DNA of 64,000 bases from Ailurus styani (GCA_002007465.1 LNAC01000738.1:51265-115264), one strand, 5' to 3'. Shown: positions 44,391 to 57,486, numbered from the stretch's first letter. Notes: generated from the sequence alone by a model not told the origin. A program made the numbers and translations.

Positions 44391-47139
44391 ACCAAACAGG
44401 ACCTTGTTTCAATGTTTTAGCCCTCTTTGGGCATCTTCATTAAACTCCTTGTCATGGCTCTTCCATTGGGAATGGCTGCACTGTCTACTTGGTCACCCTA
44501 ATGCTGTGATGTCCATCCACTTCACGGGAAATAAAAGACAATATTTTGACCATAACATATACATGTGATCTTATCGGATTCTGATCCACGGTCTTGAAAC
44601 ATGTTTCATCCACTAAACTCAAACCATCAAAGAGTAACTTCAAATTAATTTAGGTACTTCCCTTGTGTTTCTTGAATACAGTGAAGGACATTCATACTTC
44701 ACAGCATAGCATTTCTACTCTTTTCTCTCCTAACAACTTACCTCATGCCACTCAGGTGCTTTTGACTAATTTACCTACAATCCCCTTAATAAAGGTCCTG
44801 TCTTCCCGACCCCATCCCCCAGAAGAACTTTTCCCTAACTCAAGCCAATGCATTCTTTTTCTACTTCACTCTTTCCTTTTATTTAACCCCACTCTCTTCT
44901 TTTATCCTACATCACAAAGGCCTGAATTATTACTCTGCTGATGCTGGCAATGAAGTAGCAGAAGCTTCACAACAAGTTAGGGAAGAAGAGGAAGAAACTG
45001 AGAAAGTGAAGCTGGGATCTTTTTTTACTGGGCAGAGGAAGGGGCAAGATTGCAAATTCTCGTGTCAATAATTTTTGTTCTTCTACACTTTGAATAACAT
45101 TGTATATAATTGTCCTCGGGAGGCCACTGTCTTCATTAAAGGGTGAATTGGACAGGTCTCCTACTTTATTCAGTCCCTTCCTACTCAACACCTCTGTTTC
45201 TACCAAGGTTCTTCGTCCAGACCATTGTGTCCAGGTTCCTCTTGGATTCTGGATGATCTGCTTTTAATTCTTTAATTATTCTTTGAGTTGCTGGCCTAGC
45301 AAAGCTGTGACCCTGATATTTGGAGTCTGATCAATGAACAATCCCAATTCTTTCAAATTCATCAAATCTCTTTTTCTCCATTACAAAAGAGAAAAATTCT
45401 TGTTGCCCCAAAATTTTGCCCCCAGGCATATTTACCATTGAGCTCAGATATGTGAATTTTACTTTACTTTAATATGGCTTTTAAGAAAAGACTATGAAGC
45501 TCAGAATAGCAAGAGCACATCTGAAATAGTTGCGGGGATTGAGAACATAGGATATTGGGAATGTTGGAAGTGAATTCTTTTTTTCTGAAATTTTCAATAC
45601 ACTTTCTGGATCCACAGTCCCCCTTCCTCCCTTGATGAGAAATTCTATGGTTCATAGGAACACACTGGTTTAATAAAATTGGCCTTCTTCCTTCTACTAA
45701 AAGTTTACCTGCGAGAGCCCCGAACATAATAAAATCAGATTATGAAGGCAATCATATTTACTTGTAATAAATCAAATCTTGCAGACATCAGTTAAGTCTC
45801 CCTACTGCACTGGGACAATATCATGCGTGCATACATCAATACCTGAGGTGTCAGAAATATATTTCATAAGTTCAGAAAAATTGCACATACACTTGCAGCA
45901 CCATTATGAGCAGTGAATTTGTAATGTGAACATTATGATGTATAAAGTGGCTTTGTTCCTACATTTAATAAGCACCACATGTCAAGCCCACAAACATAAT
46001 GGAATTTGCTGGTGATTTCTTACCATTAAATGTAGGTTATTGTTTTCAGGGAAAAAAAAAGAACTTTTCCATGCTTTGCTAACATTATCCATTTCTAAGC
46101 ATATGACCTCCCTCAATATAGTAGCAGACTCTTTAAATTAGTAAATAAATAAATAAAACTAGACCCACCACTGTGACATTAAATTATGTTGAACTAAAAT
46201 AACTGTCGGCCCCAGCCTTTGTCTAGAATTAGCTGCTATGAGAATCTATGCCTTTCCTTTTGAAAAACATCTTTTAAAATTATAGCAGCCCCAAACGCAC
46301 TGTCTCCTATAGAAAGGTCCCAGTTCAATACAGCATTTTCAGGATGGATTCATTGAAACTTTATGGCTTTTTCCTCCGACCCAATACTTCAAATTGCTAG
46401 CTTATTTATTAAGGGTTATAAAATGGAGTTTGAGTTTAAAGAGTTAGTAAATTTTATAGAGGTGATTTGGGAGGGTTGGCATTTGTGTGTATTTGTTTGA
46501 AGTATCTTTTAATAATTTGGTAGGTTTATTATAAGAATGGGTCCATGCCCCTCTTTTGAGAATCTCTGAGGAAGTGGTGATAAAAATAAATAAGTAGGCT
46601 CCCCCTTCTTTCATTTATTTTCCAAAAAAATCTTCTCTCAGCAATCTGCGTCTGTGAGATCTTACTACATTAGGATATTAGCTTGTGTTCTCTTACTGCA
46701 GGGGGTTACGGTTGGAGAAGTTTGAAAGACTAGAAGGGGCAGCAGTAAAATTGATAAACACATGTGGAACCAATGCTGGGTGCAGGAGACAAGAGCATTG
46801 CAGACACACCTGATGACGCTGGAAATGTGGGTTCTACTGGGCAATGGGAACATCCATTAGCCAAGGTCATTGCTTTATACTGTCTCGAGCACTGGCATGC
46901 GGAAAGATTTCAGACTCCCCATGAGCTTCCTTTTCATTCTTTTCCACTCTGTTCTATTCCATCTGTTCTCTCCTTTTCCAGTCCTTTCTTTTCCATTCCT
47001 CATCTTTTTTATTAGAGTACATCCTCGATGCCTTGACTATTTTAAGCATTCAGTAAATGAAATGTTTGTGGAAGTCTCTACTGTCATGGGTCTTACAGGA
47101 TAAGGAGAGAAGACAGAGACAGCACACCAAGGGGTCACT
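44391..47139. other. unique AT-rich sequence, no gene recognised
   Basis: About 2.7 kb without firm repeat calls. A 12-bp inverted repeat CCTACATTTAAT / ATTAAATGTAGG lies at 45958-45969 and 46025-46036. Some of 44660-45740 could be an unrecognised old LTR. Confidence 0.4.
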
Positions 47140-47285
47140 GATAATAGAATTATTATATTAATAACGTTAATATTATATTATTAATTAATAATTTAATAAT
47201 TTAAATTTAATAAAATAAAATGATTTAAAATTATTAAATAATAATATTAAATATTATATTAATAATGTTAATGTTAGAATTATTC
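47140..47285. repeat. AT-rich low-complexity block with internal direct repeat
   Basis: About 145 bp of almost pure A/T. ATTATATTAATAACGTTAAT near its start and ATTATATTAATAATGTTAAT near its end are near-identical 20-mers. DNA unwinding or slippage origin is plausible. Confidence 0.85.
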
Positions 47286-47292
47286 TAACACC

Positions 47293-47522
47293 TTGGGGTC
47301 CCTGGGTGGGTCAGTTGGTTAAGCATACAACTCTTGATTTCAGATCAGGTCATAATCTCAGGGTTGTGAAATTGAGCTCCAGGTGGGACTAAGCACTCAG
47401 TGGGGAGTCTGCTTGAGATTCTCTCTCCCTCTCCGCCCCCCCCCACCTCATGGGCGCGTGCGTGCGCACACACACATACACACACACTCTCTCAAAAGAA
47501 TCAATCTTTTTTTTTTTTTAAA
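47293..47522 (+). mobile_element. CAN-SINE, older type, with CA insertion
   Basis: Head 'gtccctgggtgggtcagttg', then 'ggttaagcatacaactcttg', 'cactcagtggggagtctgct', a C-run, a (CA)n at about 47465-47486, and a T-rich tail. Flanking AGAATTATTCTAACACC and AGAAGATTCTAGTACAC may be a degraded TSD. Confidence 0.88.
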
Positions 47523-48046
47523 GAAGATTCTAGTACACGCTCACATGAGTGGTTACTGACAACAGTTGTGATTTATGAGAGGAGAGAGAGAACTGAACTG
47601 AGTAGTGGGCTTGAGCGGAGATTGTGAAGAGGAGTGGGTTTTGTATTTGTGGAGAATACAGACAGAAGGAAGAAAAGGCCTGAGAACATACTTTCCACTT
47701 TCTGGGAGGAAGGATATTCATTACTGTTTAATTTTGCTCTTTAAATTCTGCCCAAAGAAATTTCAAGGACCTCTCTAGAAAAAGTTCACCATGTTTACTT
47801 ATCACACAGTATTTTCAAATGGAACATTTTCTCCCCTTTGTTGTCTTAGAAATAAGCATTTCCATTCCCAACTGCTCTCAAAGATGCTACTTCAAAAACC
47901 ACCCACTCTGGGTCTCTGAAATAGGTTGGTATTTAAAGATTCCCATGTCTTATTGTTCACAAGACTTAGGTTGGACACATACAGTAGAAAAGCAAAGTTC
48001 AGTGCTGTGAGGAACTGAAAACACCCATTTTGTTGCTCTCAAAGCT
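47523..48046. other. unique sequence, no gene recognised
   Basis: Nothing recognised. Confidence 0.5.
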
Positions 48047-48111
48047 CAGGAAAAAGGCAGAAAAGAAGAAAGAGGAGAAGGAGACAGAAGAAAAGAAGGA
48101 GGGGAGATAAG
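48047..48111. repeat. polypurine tract
   Basis: About 65 bp of A/G with only three pyrimidines; could form triplex DNA under supercoiling. Confidence 0.85.
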
Positions 48112-48114
48112 CCG

Positions 48115-48380
48115 ACTTTGCACTTTAACACTTACTACGTGTCCAGCTTTGTGCCAAGTTCCTCACATCTATTTCCTCCTTTCAACCTCACAGTGACCCT
48201 TTTCAGGAAACTATTAAGGTTATCTCTATACTTATGGGCCAGGAATACATTAGACAGAGAGAGATTAAGAAATTTTCCCCAAGTTCCACATTTTGCTAAG
48301 GGCCAGGACTGTGCTTGAAACTCGAGTCCACCTGTTCCAAAGCCTGTGTGATTATCCACTGCATTGCCCCCTGCTAATAA
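48115..48380 (+). repeat. MIR, near full length
   Basis: 'aacacttactacgtgtccag', 'ttcctcacatctatttcctc', 'tttcaacctcacagtgaccc', 'agagagattaagaaattttc', 'gaaactcgagtccacctgtt' and 'tgattatccactgcattgcc' cover the MIR from 5' to 3'. Confidence 0.88.
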
Positions 48381-48999
48381 GACTATCGAGAAAGGCAACT
48401 GCCTAATATTTTTGTTTGTTTCCAAATTTACCTGATTCAACTGAAAAGTAAAGCCCTCAAGATCTCCAGGCTTGGACTTGATGGGCTTCAAGTCCTTTCC
48501 TTGTAGTTGATGCCACAAAGGCAAATTAAACTGGTAGGCCTAATGTTCAGTTATCCACTCAAAACTTTTCGGGTGATTGATGTAATTGTTTTTGATTAGT
48601 GATAAAAATTTAAACATCATTAGCAGGTAAAATGTCTTTCCCATGTCTAAGTTGGGAGGGTGTGGCATATATACTTGGGAACAATACACTTCCATTATTT
48701 TAAGCCAACCGGTATATGGTGCTCTGTGGAGGCAGCTCTGTGAACTTCAAGCTCCAGTATCAGAAGCAAGGACACCTGCCTTACCAAGATGACTTAATCT
48801 GCTTCCCTGATGGTGCAAGACCTAGCTCAGCGACAAAGCCCCAGTGGTTCTGCTTCTCTGATGGGGCCCTAACTGCTGTGCTGGAAAGAAATTAGTTTAA
48901 AAAGGACCACAAAGCTCCAAGCACAGTTGCACAGTAGTTAAAAGTGACAAGGAGAGGCATACCCATATGATGTTGACAAACAGAATAAATCTGAATCTT
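48381..48999. other. unique sequence, no gene recognised
   Basis: Nothing recognised. Confidence 0.5.
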
Positions 49000-49800
49000 A
49001 ATCAGCAAACAAAACCGACAGCTTATAACAATTCTTTGTTTCCTCTAACACAGGCTGTGCTATTTTAACTGTTAGTTTGTTGATGCCTTTGTTAGTGAAA
49101 CACATTATTGACCACTGCCTGCATTGTCACTGTTTAAAAGCAATGATTTTTATTTTCACCAAGTCACCAAACAAGCCCTGAACAACTGAAGCTCTTTCAA
49201 CAAAGTTAAATCAAAATTCCAGGATTATGTCTCATGTATTGCTGTATACAACATAATTAGCATGTATTAATATTGTAACTTTCTTTGGAAAAAAGGTAAA
49301 ACTGAATATTTGGCAGTATTTTCATTAAAACCCTACCAGAGTCCTTGTGAGTCAAGAGATAGCACAATTAATTATCACTGCTTTCAGCACAATCTGGGTC
49401 CAACAGCTGGTGAGCAGGAAAGCTAGGAATAGCACCCTGGTGGCCATTCAAATCCCCACGATCATGCGTCATTTCCTCACGGAAATAGCAAATTTCCAAT
49501 CTAAATTGTAGAGTTCCTGGGAATTTTTATTAAAATTATTAAAATCAGATTCTAAATTGTTTTGGATCTCAGCAGAGGAAAACTTGTTCATTATGAAACC
49601 ATACAACCTAACAAAAAGGAAACGTGTTCAAGTTCATTTTCTCCAAGAACGACAGCATTTGCATATCTCAAAATTTGCCTTTGAATTATCAGCATATTTT
49701 TTACAGCAAGGTAACATCCTGCAAATTATCATTTACTTTTGTTTAATTTTCTCTTTTGAAGACTTTAATCACATATTCAGAAAGCAACCTGAGACTCAAG
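49000..49800. promoter_or_regulatory. candidate conserved noncoding element
   Basis: Repeat-free AT-rich text with a CAATTAATTA homeodomain site (49365-49374) and a perfect octamer ATTTGCAT (49657-49664), the POU-factor site. Function and conservation are inferred from motif content only. Confidence 0.3.
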
Positions 49801-50427
49801 GCGTTTTATAAACAGGATTGGCAAAACTAAGGATTCAGTGGTTTTCCTTTAAATGCTGCTTTTTTTTTTGTCTTTAATCAGGTCATCAGTTCAGCTATAA
49901 ACTCTTAGAAGTATCCCAGCCCATCCCCAAGTAGATCTGTGATTTAATATCTTTTCCAAGGTAGAACACAAGAACAAATCTAATCAGCACAAGTTCACGG
50001 TGTCTAACAGTTTTAAGCTTGGTGCTGGTGTTGCTTCTTCGCTTGGTACCATATAACTTATTGATATTAGTATGGAGAACTTTGCTATAGAATATTCATC
50101 ATTTTGTCAAATCCCACTTCCCCTCTTTATCCTGTTCTGCAAGCTGCAACCAATATAATTACCTCGTACATCCACTTCAGTGCATGACAAGTCTCTTGTC
50201 CTTAAAGAGGATCCTATGTAAAAGGTGATTTTATAAAAAAAATCCTGCTATGTTTCAGTTGTCTTTTAAAAATATTAAGATGGAGGAAGGGGGGAAGTAA
50301 TCAAAGCTATTTCTTCCAGAGATAGATTTGACAGAGTGACAATTAGTTATTGGATTATTTTGACTCCCTTATGAAAATTAACTTATTCTCTTGGGTAGTC
50401 AAAATAGTGAGCTTAAAGCTCCTGGCG
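49801..50427. other. unique sequence, no gene recognised
   Basis: Nothing recognised. Confidence 0.5.
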
Positions 50428-50456
50428 GGGTGTGTGTGTGTGTGTGTGTGTGTGTG
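50428..50456. repeat. (GT)n microsatellite
   Basis: Uninterrupted TG run of about 14 units after GGCGGGG. Confidence 0.97.
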
Positions 50457-51204
50457 ACATAATTATGGTTGTTAAGAATAAAATGTTTCTAGTTTAGAGA
50501 ATTCAGTCAGACATTTTTGCACAGAAAGTAAATGGGAAATGATCTTATGTCCTTTTGTTGTGTTGCTCTGTCCATAAAAAGGAAGAACTGTGGATATATC
50601 AATCAGAGAGATGCTGGGAACAAAATCAGTCCCTTACCTCTAGGGGGAAGAAAGAGAGAGGAGAGGCAGAGAGAACAGGAGAAGAAGCAATCTGAGAAGG
50701 ATTCATGTACCAATAAACAAGTCCTAAAGAGACATTGCTTTACTTCTATGAATCATCAAACTATAGTGCATGCAACCAAGTCATTAGTAACTTTACTCAA
50801 TAAAGCAACTCAGAGTAGATGGAACAGGCAAAACTCCAATACAGCGTAAGACAGAGTACGACATACTAGTAAATGAAGGGTTTAAAACCAAAACTAGATG
50901 TTGCATACTATTTGAAGAGAGTTAAATTAGGGGTGTTGATATTTCTTTTCATTACATTCTGCACTTTTTAAGACTTGTTATACAAAGTAGTAACTAACAT
51001 ATTACTTAGTAAAATATATTTACTTTAACAGAAGGGCAAGATTGCTAGGATCACTGGGGTGGGAGAAAACAAGCTAATTAACTTTCAGGAAGCCTGCCTC
51101 ATGGTTCTAACTCTGTCATCAGATTTTCATTTTTTCCCATGTTGGGTGATTACTTAAAAGGCTCTTATTTCTAGACATGTAAAACAGAGAACTGGTGTGG
51201 GGTG
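50457..51204. other. unique sequence, no gene recognised
   Basis: A purine-rich patch at 50640-50690. A 105-codon + frame (50532-50849) has no recognised motif. Confidence 0.45.
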
Positions 51205-51442
51205 GAGGACACGTGTGGCTCTGTTGGTTAAGTATTTGACTCTTGAATCTTGAGACTCTTGATTCCAGCTCAGGTCATGATCTCAGGGCCATGAAATCGA
51301 GCCCTGAGTTGGGCTCCATGCTCACTGGGGAGTTTGCTTCAGATTTTCTCTCTCTCTCTCTACCCACCCCTGCCCTCATGCTCTCTCTCTCTCTGCCTTT
51401 CCCCCTCCCTCTCTCTCAAATAAATACTTATTTTTAAAAAAT
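51205..51442 (+). mobile_element. CAN-SINE, old and degenerate
   Basis: 'gacacgtgtggctctgttgg', 'ggttaagtatttgactcttg', 'ctcaggtcatgatctcaggg', 'aaatcgagccctgagttggg' and an AAATAAATACTTATTTTTAAAA tail. The A box has decayed (TGGCTCTGTTG). Confidence 0.9.
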
Positions 51443-52879
51443 AATAGCAAAACCAAGAATTTGGGATAGACCAGTATTTTTCAGACTGGGTTTTCAGACA
51501 TAAAACTATTTGGTCAAGCAGAACTCTTACGTGGAAATGCAGGGTGCAAACCTGGAGTGGCTCTGCTAGAAGTTGAGATGGGCATGATAGCCTTCCATGC
51601 TCCTACCACACCCTGATGTCAGACAGCCTGGGGTAGCCTCCACTAGACTTGCAAGCTTGGGAAATTAACCACCTTCCAGAGGCTGTTTTTGGAATGATCA
51701 AACATCACACCTTCCTGGAGCCCTTGGTGTGCTTTTTTTCTCCAACAAAATCAGTCTGAAATCACTGATTTAAGGTGACCTGATTTGGGGACCTGCCATA
51801 TATAATTCTCCTGGTTTTCTTCTCCTCTGGTTTCTCACTTCAGTCATATTTTGAATTTCTCTTGTCATTGGCTCTCTCCAATTATTATTAAAACTGTCTC
51901 CTATGTTAACACAGCAGCTCCCCTTTGCTATTCTATTTTCTCAGGGAATTCTGTGATTTGGATTGCAATTCCATAGCCTGGAAGAACTCTTCATTCACCA
52001 ATTTACATCAACTTGCCACTACTCATTAAAACCCTAAAATGTTCAGGGTACCCTCCATTCTGAGCATATGCTGATGTTTTACAATATCATATGCTTTATA
52101 TATAGTTGTGCTAAAGCTTTGTTTATGAACTGAAATAATTAATGATGAATTCATTTAGTCATAGTGGTTTTACTTTATGTTTCAACTAGAACAACCTATT
52201 TGTTTCTCTTGAGGTTGCCATTATTTCATTCATTACCAGTTAGGGATTAAATAGAATTAGAATAGTATTTTGCAAGTATATACGAATCACAGATTTATGT
52301 GTTTAATTTATTTTTTGAATCAGAGAATACATGAGCATGGTTTTAAATGTCTTGAAGCTTTACAAGGCTCATAACAAAAATTAGCATTTCTAATTCTATT
52401 TCTCCCTATTCCTGATTCTTATCTTTGGCAGGTAACCATTAATCCCTTAACATTTTCTTCTGGCATTTGCCACCAGATTTATAAATAATTTTTTCATTTT
52501 TAAATTTGTTTTAGATATTCCCTACTGACCATTTCCCAACCCCTCTAAACCCACCACCATTCCTGCCAAACTCCTAATGCAGTTATATTAAAATTTACAT
52601 AAATCAGCAGTCCATGCTTACATTGTTATGGTTCTGTGTTATTTATAGTTGAACTATATAAGTCACGATGATTATATTTCTAGGTGCACTTTTTGTTTTT
52701 CCTAGAGTTAGTAATTGCCTTGCTCTTTCATTTTTTCTGTCATCTAAGTACTTTTTATTTACAAATTCTATTTAGAAGTATAATTCTTCACTTAATCCCC
52801 CAAACATCAGGTAATTTTTTAGTTTTATTTTTTTCATTCAGAATATATTTATATATATATGTTCTAATTTGATTTTTTG
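51443..52879. other. AT-rich sequence, no gene recognised
   Basis: (TA)n patch at about 52845-52860. Part of 52430-52700 could be old LINE DNA. Confidence 0.4.
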
Positions 52880-54090
52880 CTTTATTATCCTGGTACACAG
52901 CTATAGTTCTAGGATTTTAAGCCACTGGCTTGTGTTTTGGGTTCTACCTCAGTGTCTCGTGTTGTACTTTATGTTCCCTAAATCAAATGCTTTCCTCTTT
53001 CTTGATTTATTACCTCATTTTGGTGTAGCACGTTCTCTAGTGGATTTCTAATAAATGGTACATAAGAAATACATTTCTTAATAATTTACATATCTAAAAG
53101 TGTCTTTTTTGTACCCTTACATTTAATTGATAGTTTGACTCCACAAGGACTGTAGGCTGAAAACCATTTTCCCTAAGAATTTCAAAGGCATTTAATCATT
53201 GTCTTCCAACTTTCAATTTTGCTTTTGAGAAATCTGATGTCATATTGATTCCTAATCTTTTGTGACATGTTTTATTTTTCTCTTCTTTGAACATACTTGA
53301 TATCTTCTCTTTAGCCATGGTATTCTGAAAATTTATAATAATATACTGAATGAATGGCCACTTTCAATCTGAGAATTTACAGGCTTTGATTTTAGAATTT
53401 TTGAGTATTTTTTATTTAATCATTTCTTCCCATCTGTTTTTTGTTTGTTTTCTCCTTCTGTTATTTAGATTTTGAACCTGCTCCACATCCTTTCATTAAC
53501 TTATATTTTATCTCTCCTCTCTCATCTCTTTTGTTTGTTTGTTTTATTTTGTTTTGCTTTCTGGTTGAAGAAGTAACCCAGAAATCACCTTATCTCCCAT
53601 AAGTCTTAATGAATTTTTTATTTATCCTATCTATATTTAATTTCAATAGTTTTTTTTTATTTTCTGAGTGTTCCTTTAAAAAAACTAGTATTTTTTATTA
53701 CTGTAATAGCTTCTCTTATCTCTCTAAAGATAATAATATTTTATAACATAATTTTCTCTTCTACTATTAGTGTCATGAATCCTCAGAGTTCCCATTTAGT
53801 CTTTGTTTGTTTTAATCCTGTGTTTCTGATAGAGGCTTTCCTCAAATCTCTGATGATCCTTAGCTCTCCCATTTATATTTGAGACACTAAAGGGTTGATT
53901 AGAAGCTCTATGTCTGTGATAAGGACTTGTCAGTTGATCTAACAGAAACTGTTTAATTGAAAGATTTCCAAATGTTCTTTCAGTTTCCTCTGAGAAGAAT
54001 CTGACAATCTTCTGCCTGGGGGTATAAGCTAGGTTGCCAGTTGCCTGGTGAAGGAAAGGGGCTGGTAATGTCACTGTTCTCTATGTAACA
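52880..54090 (-). repeat. possible old LINE (L1M-like) segment, antisense
   Basis: 'tttaatcattgtcttccaac', 'tgcttttgagaaatctgatg', 'cttttgtgacatgttttatt' and 'gaacctgctccacatccttt' resemble a common antisense old-L1 passage. Strongly diverged, and the boundaries are a guess. Confidence 0.35.
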
Positions 54091-55020
54091 TTAATTTAGT
54101 CTCCTGTTTTCAGCTGTGTCTGATATCCTGAAATAGCCAATCACTCTTTTTTCTGGGATGGAGGAGGGACAGATCCCTGGATGTGTGGGGTTTGGGGAGG
54201 GGATTTAGACTGGATTGGCCATATAATTTGCAGGGCCCAATTCAAAAAACGAAAATGTCAAGTCACTCATTCAAAAATTATTAAGAATGGCAACAGTAGA
54301 GCATTAAGCCATGTGGGAGACTTCTAAGTGTGGGACTGTGTGCAGGTACACAGATTGCATGCCCATGAAGCCATCCCTGGGTTTAGGTGCTTAACTGCTT
54401 CTTACATGAATTTCAAACTAATTTTTTCTATTTATAGCCCCACCTGCATCCCCATTCTTCAGAGGCCCTTAGTGCCTCCAATGTCTGGGTTTCCCAGGCT
54501 CTTATGGCACAAAAGAGCTTGCTTCTTGGGTTTCCTCTCCTCTCCTAAGGCTCTCTCTCCATAGCACTTGATTTTGGTGTTGCTTTGAGCTTGCAAAATT
54601 GTGTTGATATTGTCCTCTCCTCTTGTTCTGTTTGTCCTTATAGGTTTGTGTGTTGTTTTCACAAATCTATTTTCTGTCATTGGAAGTACTCAGTAAATAT
54701 TATTTGGGGAAAAAGTTGAAATAAACACTTGTCTTGTATCTGCCATGTTTAATAGGAAATCTGAATTTTAGTCTTATATTTCTCAGAAGCCATTTCCCCT
54801 CTACTCCAATGTTTTTTTGGACAGATTTATACTTTCTTATTGTAAATATCAAAGTCTTTAATAGATTAATGAATTATTTTTTTAAAATAACTTTAATAGA
54901 AAAACTTAGCAAGCAGTAATGAATAAAATAATAAATTAAATAACATTGTCTCACTTATTTTGGTCATTAAGCTAAGTTGGTTTTTAGGATGTACCTCCTA
55001 TATTAAAATACCTATATTAA
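54091..55020. other. AT-rich unique sequence, no gene recognised
   Basis: Nothing recognised. Confidence 0.45.
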
Positions 55021-55024
55021 TTAA

Positions 55025-55235
55025 TCATTCAACATTTAATGAATATTTACTGAGTACTTCCTATGACTCAGGTACTGCTCTGAATGTTTGATTATATTAC
55101 ATAACTATAAAATATAACTGTATTTGGTAGTCTCAGAACTGGGAGGGTTCTTGAAGAAAAAAGTTCAATTTCCTTACTTTAAGTAGGAAGACAATGAAAC
55201 CCAGAGAGATGACTAGATTATGAACAGCTTTAAGT
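55025..55235 (+). repeat. MIR
   Basis: 'gaatatttactgagtacttc', 'ctatgactcaggtactgctc', 'tgaatgtttgattatattac' and later 'agacaatgaaacccagagag' follow MIR order with gaps. Confidence 0.6.
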
Positions 55236-55969
55236 TAGCTGCCTTGCATCAGTAAATTGATGATATATAGGACTGGTTTCTTAGGTGTTTTGAAAGAGAA
55301 AGCATGATTTAAAACATTAAAGTATAGATGGCATACATCTTATGTGTTATAAATACTCTGGTATGGTGAAGTATATGAAAGTGTACAGAGTTCTCTAACA
55401 TTTTGAACGTTCAAAAAAGCAAATCATTTTAAAAAGACCAAGATTTAGGAGAAAAATTATAATTTACCCTATACAAATGAACTAAATAAAGGCTGTTCAC
55501 CAAAAATCCAAGAATAAATTGGCTTTAAGGAAGGGTGCACCACTGGCAGCATTTCCTAATGTAACTCACTTGGGGCAGAAGGAATACCTTAAGTGTCACA
55601 TTGGTCAGGAGGTCTGGGAAAGAGTTTAGCAAGAGAAAGGCCAGGAAGGAATGAGAGTCAATTCACTACTAATGAGAGTTAGGGGCTTTTGGAGCAGCAC
55701 CACCAGTTTCACAAGATCCTTAGATTTGTGATGACCCCAGTGGCTGGGGTTCCACTGCAGCACCTTTCGATGGGATGGCCTTGGGAGGAAAGCTGGAAAT
55801 CAACTTTCAGTTTGACCTTCATCAATGCCTTCTTGCTAATAGATAAAATGGTTCTAAAAGGCAAAAATTAGGGATTGTAGAGTCTCTTGAAAGCAAAAAG
55901 CAAGTAACAATTTTCAGAATCATTTGCCATCCTTTTGTACTGGTTGCTCCACTCAACAGTGTCAATCAA
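55236..55969. other. unique sequence, no gene recognised
   Basis: Nothing recognised. Confidence 0.5.
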
Positions 55970-56215
55970 ATGGCCAGAATTTATTTAATATCTGATGCAC
56001 CAGGAACTGTACTGAATGCTTTCCTTATCTTGTTCTACTTGAATTTTATGGTAAGAATCCTGCAGTGTAAGTGTTTACAGATGTAGAAATTAAGGCTCAA
56101 ATGGATTAAAAAAAAAAAAAACCAAAAAACAAACTTGTCCAAAGTCAAAGCGTAAGCAAGAGAATCAGATTTTGAGCCCATTTTCCTCTTACTTCAAAGT
56201 CCATATTCCAACCAA
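55970..56215 (+). repeat. MIR with internal poly-A expansion
   Basis: 'tgatgcaccaggaactgtac', 'tgaatgctttccttatcttg', 'ttacagatgtagaaattaag' and 'gtccaaagtcaaagcgtaag' follow MIR; an A-run at 56107-56120 interrupts it. Confidence 0.7.
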
Positions 56216-57066
56216 ACATGTAGAGACCATGCTTAAGACACAACCAACTGGGTTATTTTGGTGTGTATTTGCTCATGATTTCATGTTAACGACAAATTGA
56301 TTATCTGAGTATGGAAAAGAGTAGGCTGAGGAAATTAATATTATTAATAAAGGTGGTTACAGAAAACAGTGCTGTATGAAAACTACTCCAAACTCTAAGC
56401 AAAGCAGAGCCCTCTGATTCTAGCAGCTTCCATCTTACTTCTGACAGCAGATCATCAAATACGGTATGATGAAGGCTTAAGGTAAATAGAGCATATAATG
56501 AGAATCAAATCACAGATCTTCTCTTAATCTTCTGATTGTTAGTCTGTCCTCCTCAAAACTAAATTAAACCAAAATAAAACATAACTACTAAATAAAACTA
56601 CTAAATAAACATAAATAAATAAAACATAACTACCAAGACACTGTTTTACTACTATGTTTATTCAAATGCATATAAAAATTGTAGAAGATTAAAAATATCT
56701 TGCTTCTCAGTGGAAACCTCTGACAAGAAAAGTGTGCCCTTCAAACAAGTAGAAATTGCAAAATATATCAAGAAAGCTACTAAAATAAGAGATAGTTACT
56801 GATGGGAAGTAAGGAGAAAATTGAGTATGAACTGGTTTTTCTTTCCTTTCTTTTTTCTCTTAATTCTCCAAAGGGGTATTCCCTTGTTTAGAAAAATTTG
56901 AAAGTCATGAGAGACCCTAATCTTTTAGAGCTCTCTGTGTGTACGTGTATAGTGTATGTCTACATTTCTGATTCTGTGAATTCTTTTTCTTCATTAATAA
57001 TAAATAATGATGATATACAGATCTAGAGCAAAGAAAAAGTATATGGACTACAGATGGTGTTTTACC
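56216..57066. other. AT-rich sequence with imperfect tandem repeats
   Basis: Around 56570-56635, ACTACTAAATAAA-like units repeat several times. No gene recognised. Confidence 0.5.
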
Positions 57067-57188
57067 TGGAAGGAGAAGAAGGAAAAGTGGAAGGAGAAGG
57101 AGGAGAAAGAGAACAGGTATGGGGAGAAGAAGAAAGGAAAGAAGGAAGGAACAAAGGAAGGAACGAAGGAAGGAGGGAAGAAAAGGAT
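57067..57188. repeat. polypurine (GGAA/GAAG)n tract
   Basis: About 120 bp over 90% A/G, including short tandem AAGGAAGGAAC units (57142-57175). Such tracts can form H-DNA. The opposite-strand frames in this tract are low-complexity artefacts. Confidence 0.9.
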
Positions 57189-57486
57189 TTTGATTCCCTG
57201 GCATCAGACAGCTACATGCATAACTAAGGCTGTAGCTAAGTGAACTTCAGGAAAGCCAGTGCACTTAGTACTGGCAGAGGAAAAGTACTTGGTGGACCTT
57301 AAGACTAGTTACCCAGCTGCCAGAGTTATTCATTGCTTACGGTTTGGTGAATATGTTCTTTAACTCAGGTAAAGTAGAGTTCAAGTTTTTAAAAAGATGG
57401 TTTGTAAAAACTGTCAAAATGTCTGGTAGGCTAACCTTGTTATCTTGCAAGGAGAGTAAAATCTCCAGCTCTTCATAATCTTCACA
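57189..57486. other. unique sequence
   Basis: Nothing recognised. Confidence 0.5.

Noticed and set aside
56917..57243. Leu-rich (minus) and Lys/Glu-rich (+) frames
   Set aside because: Translations of the polypurine tract.
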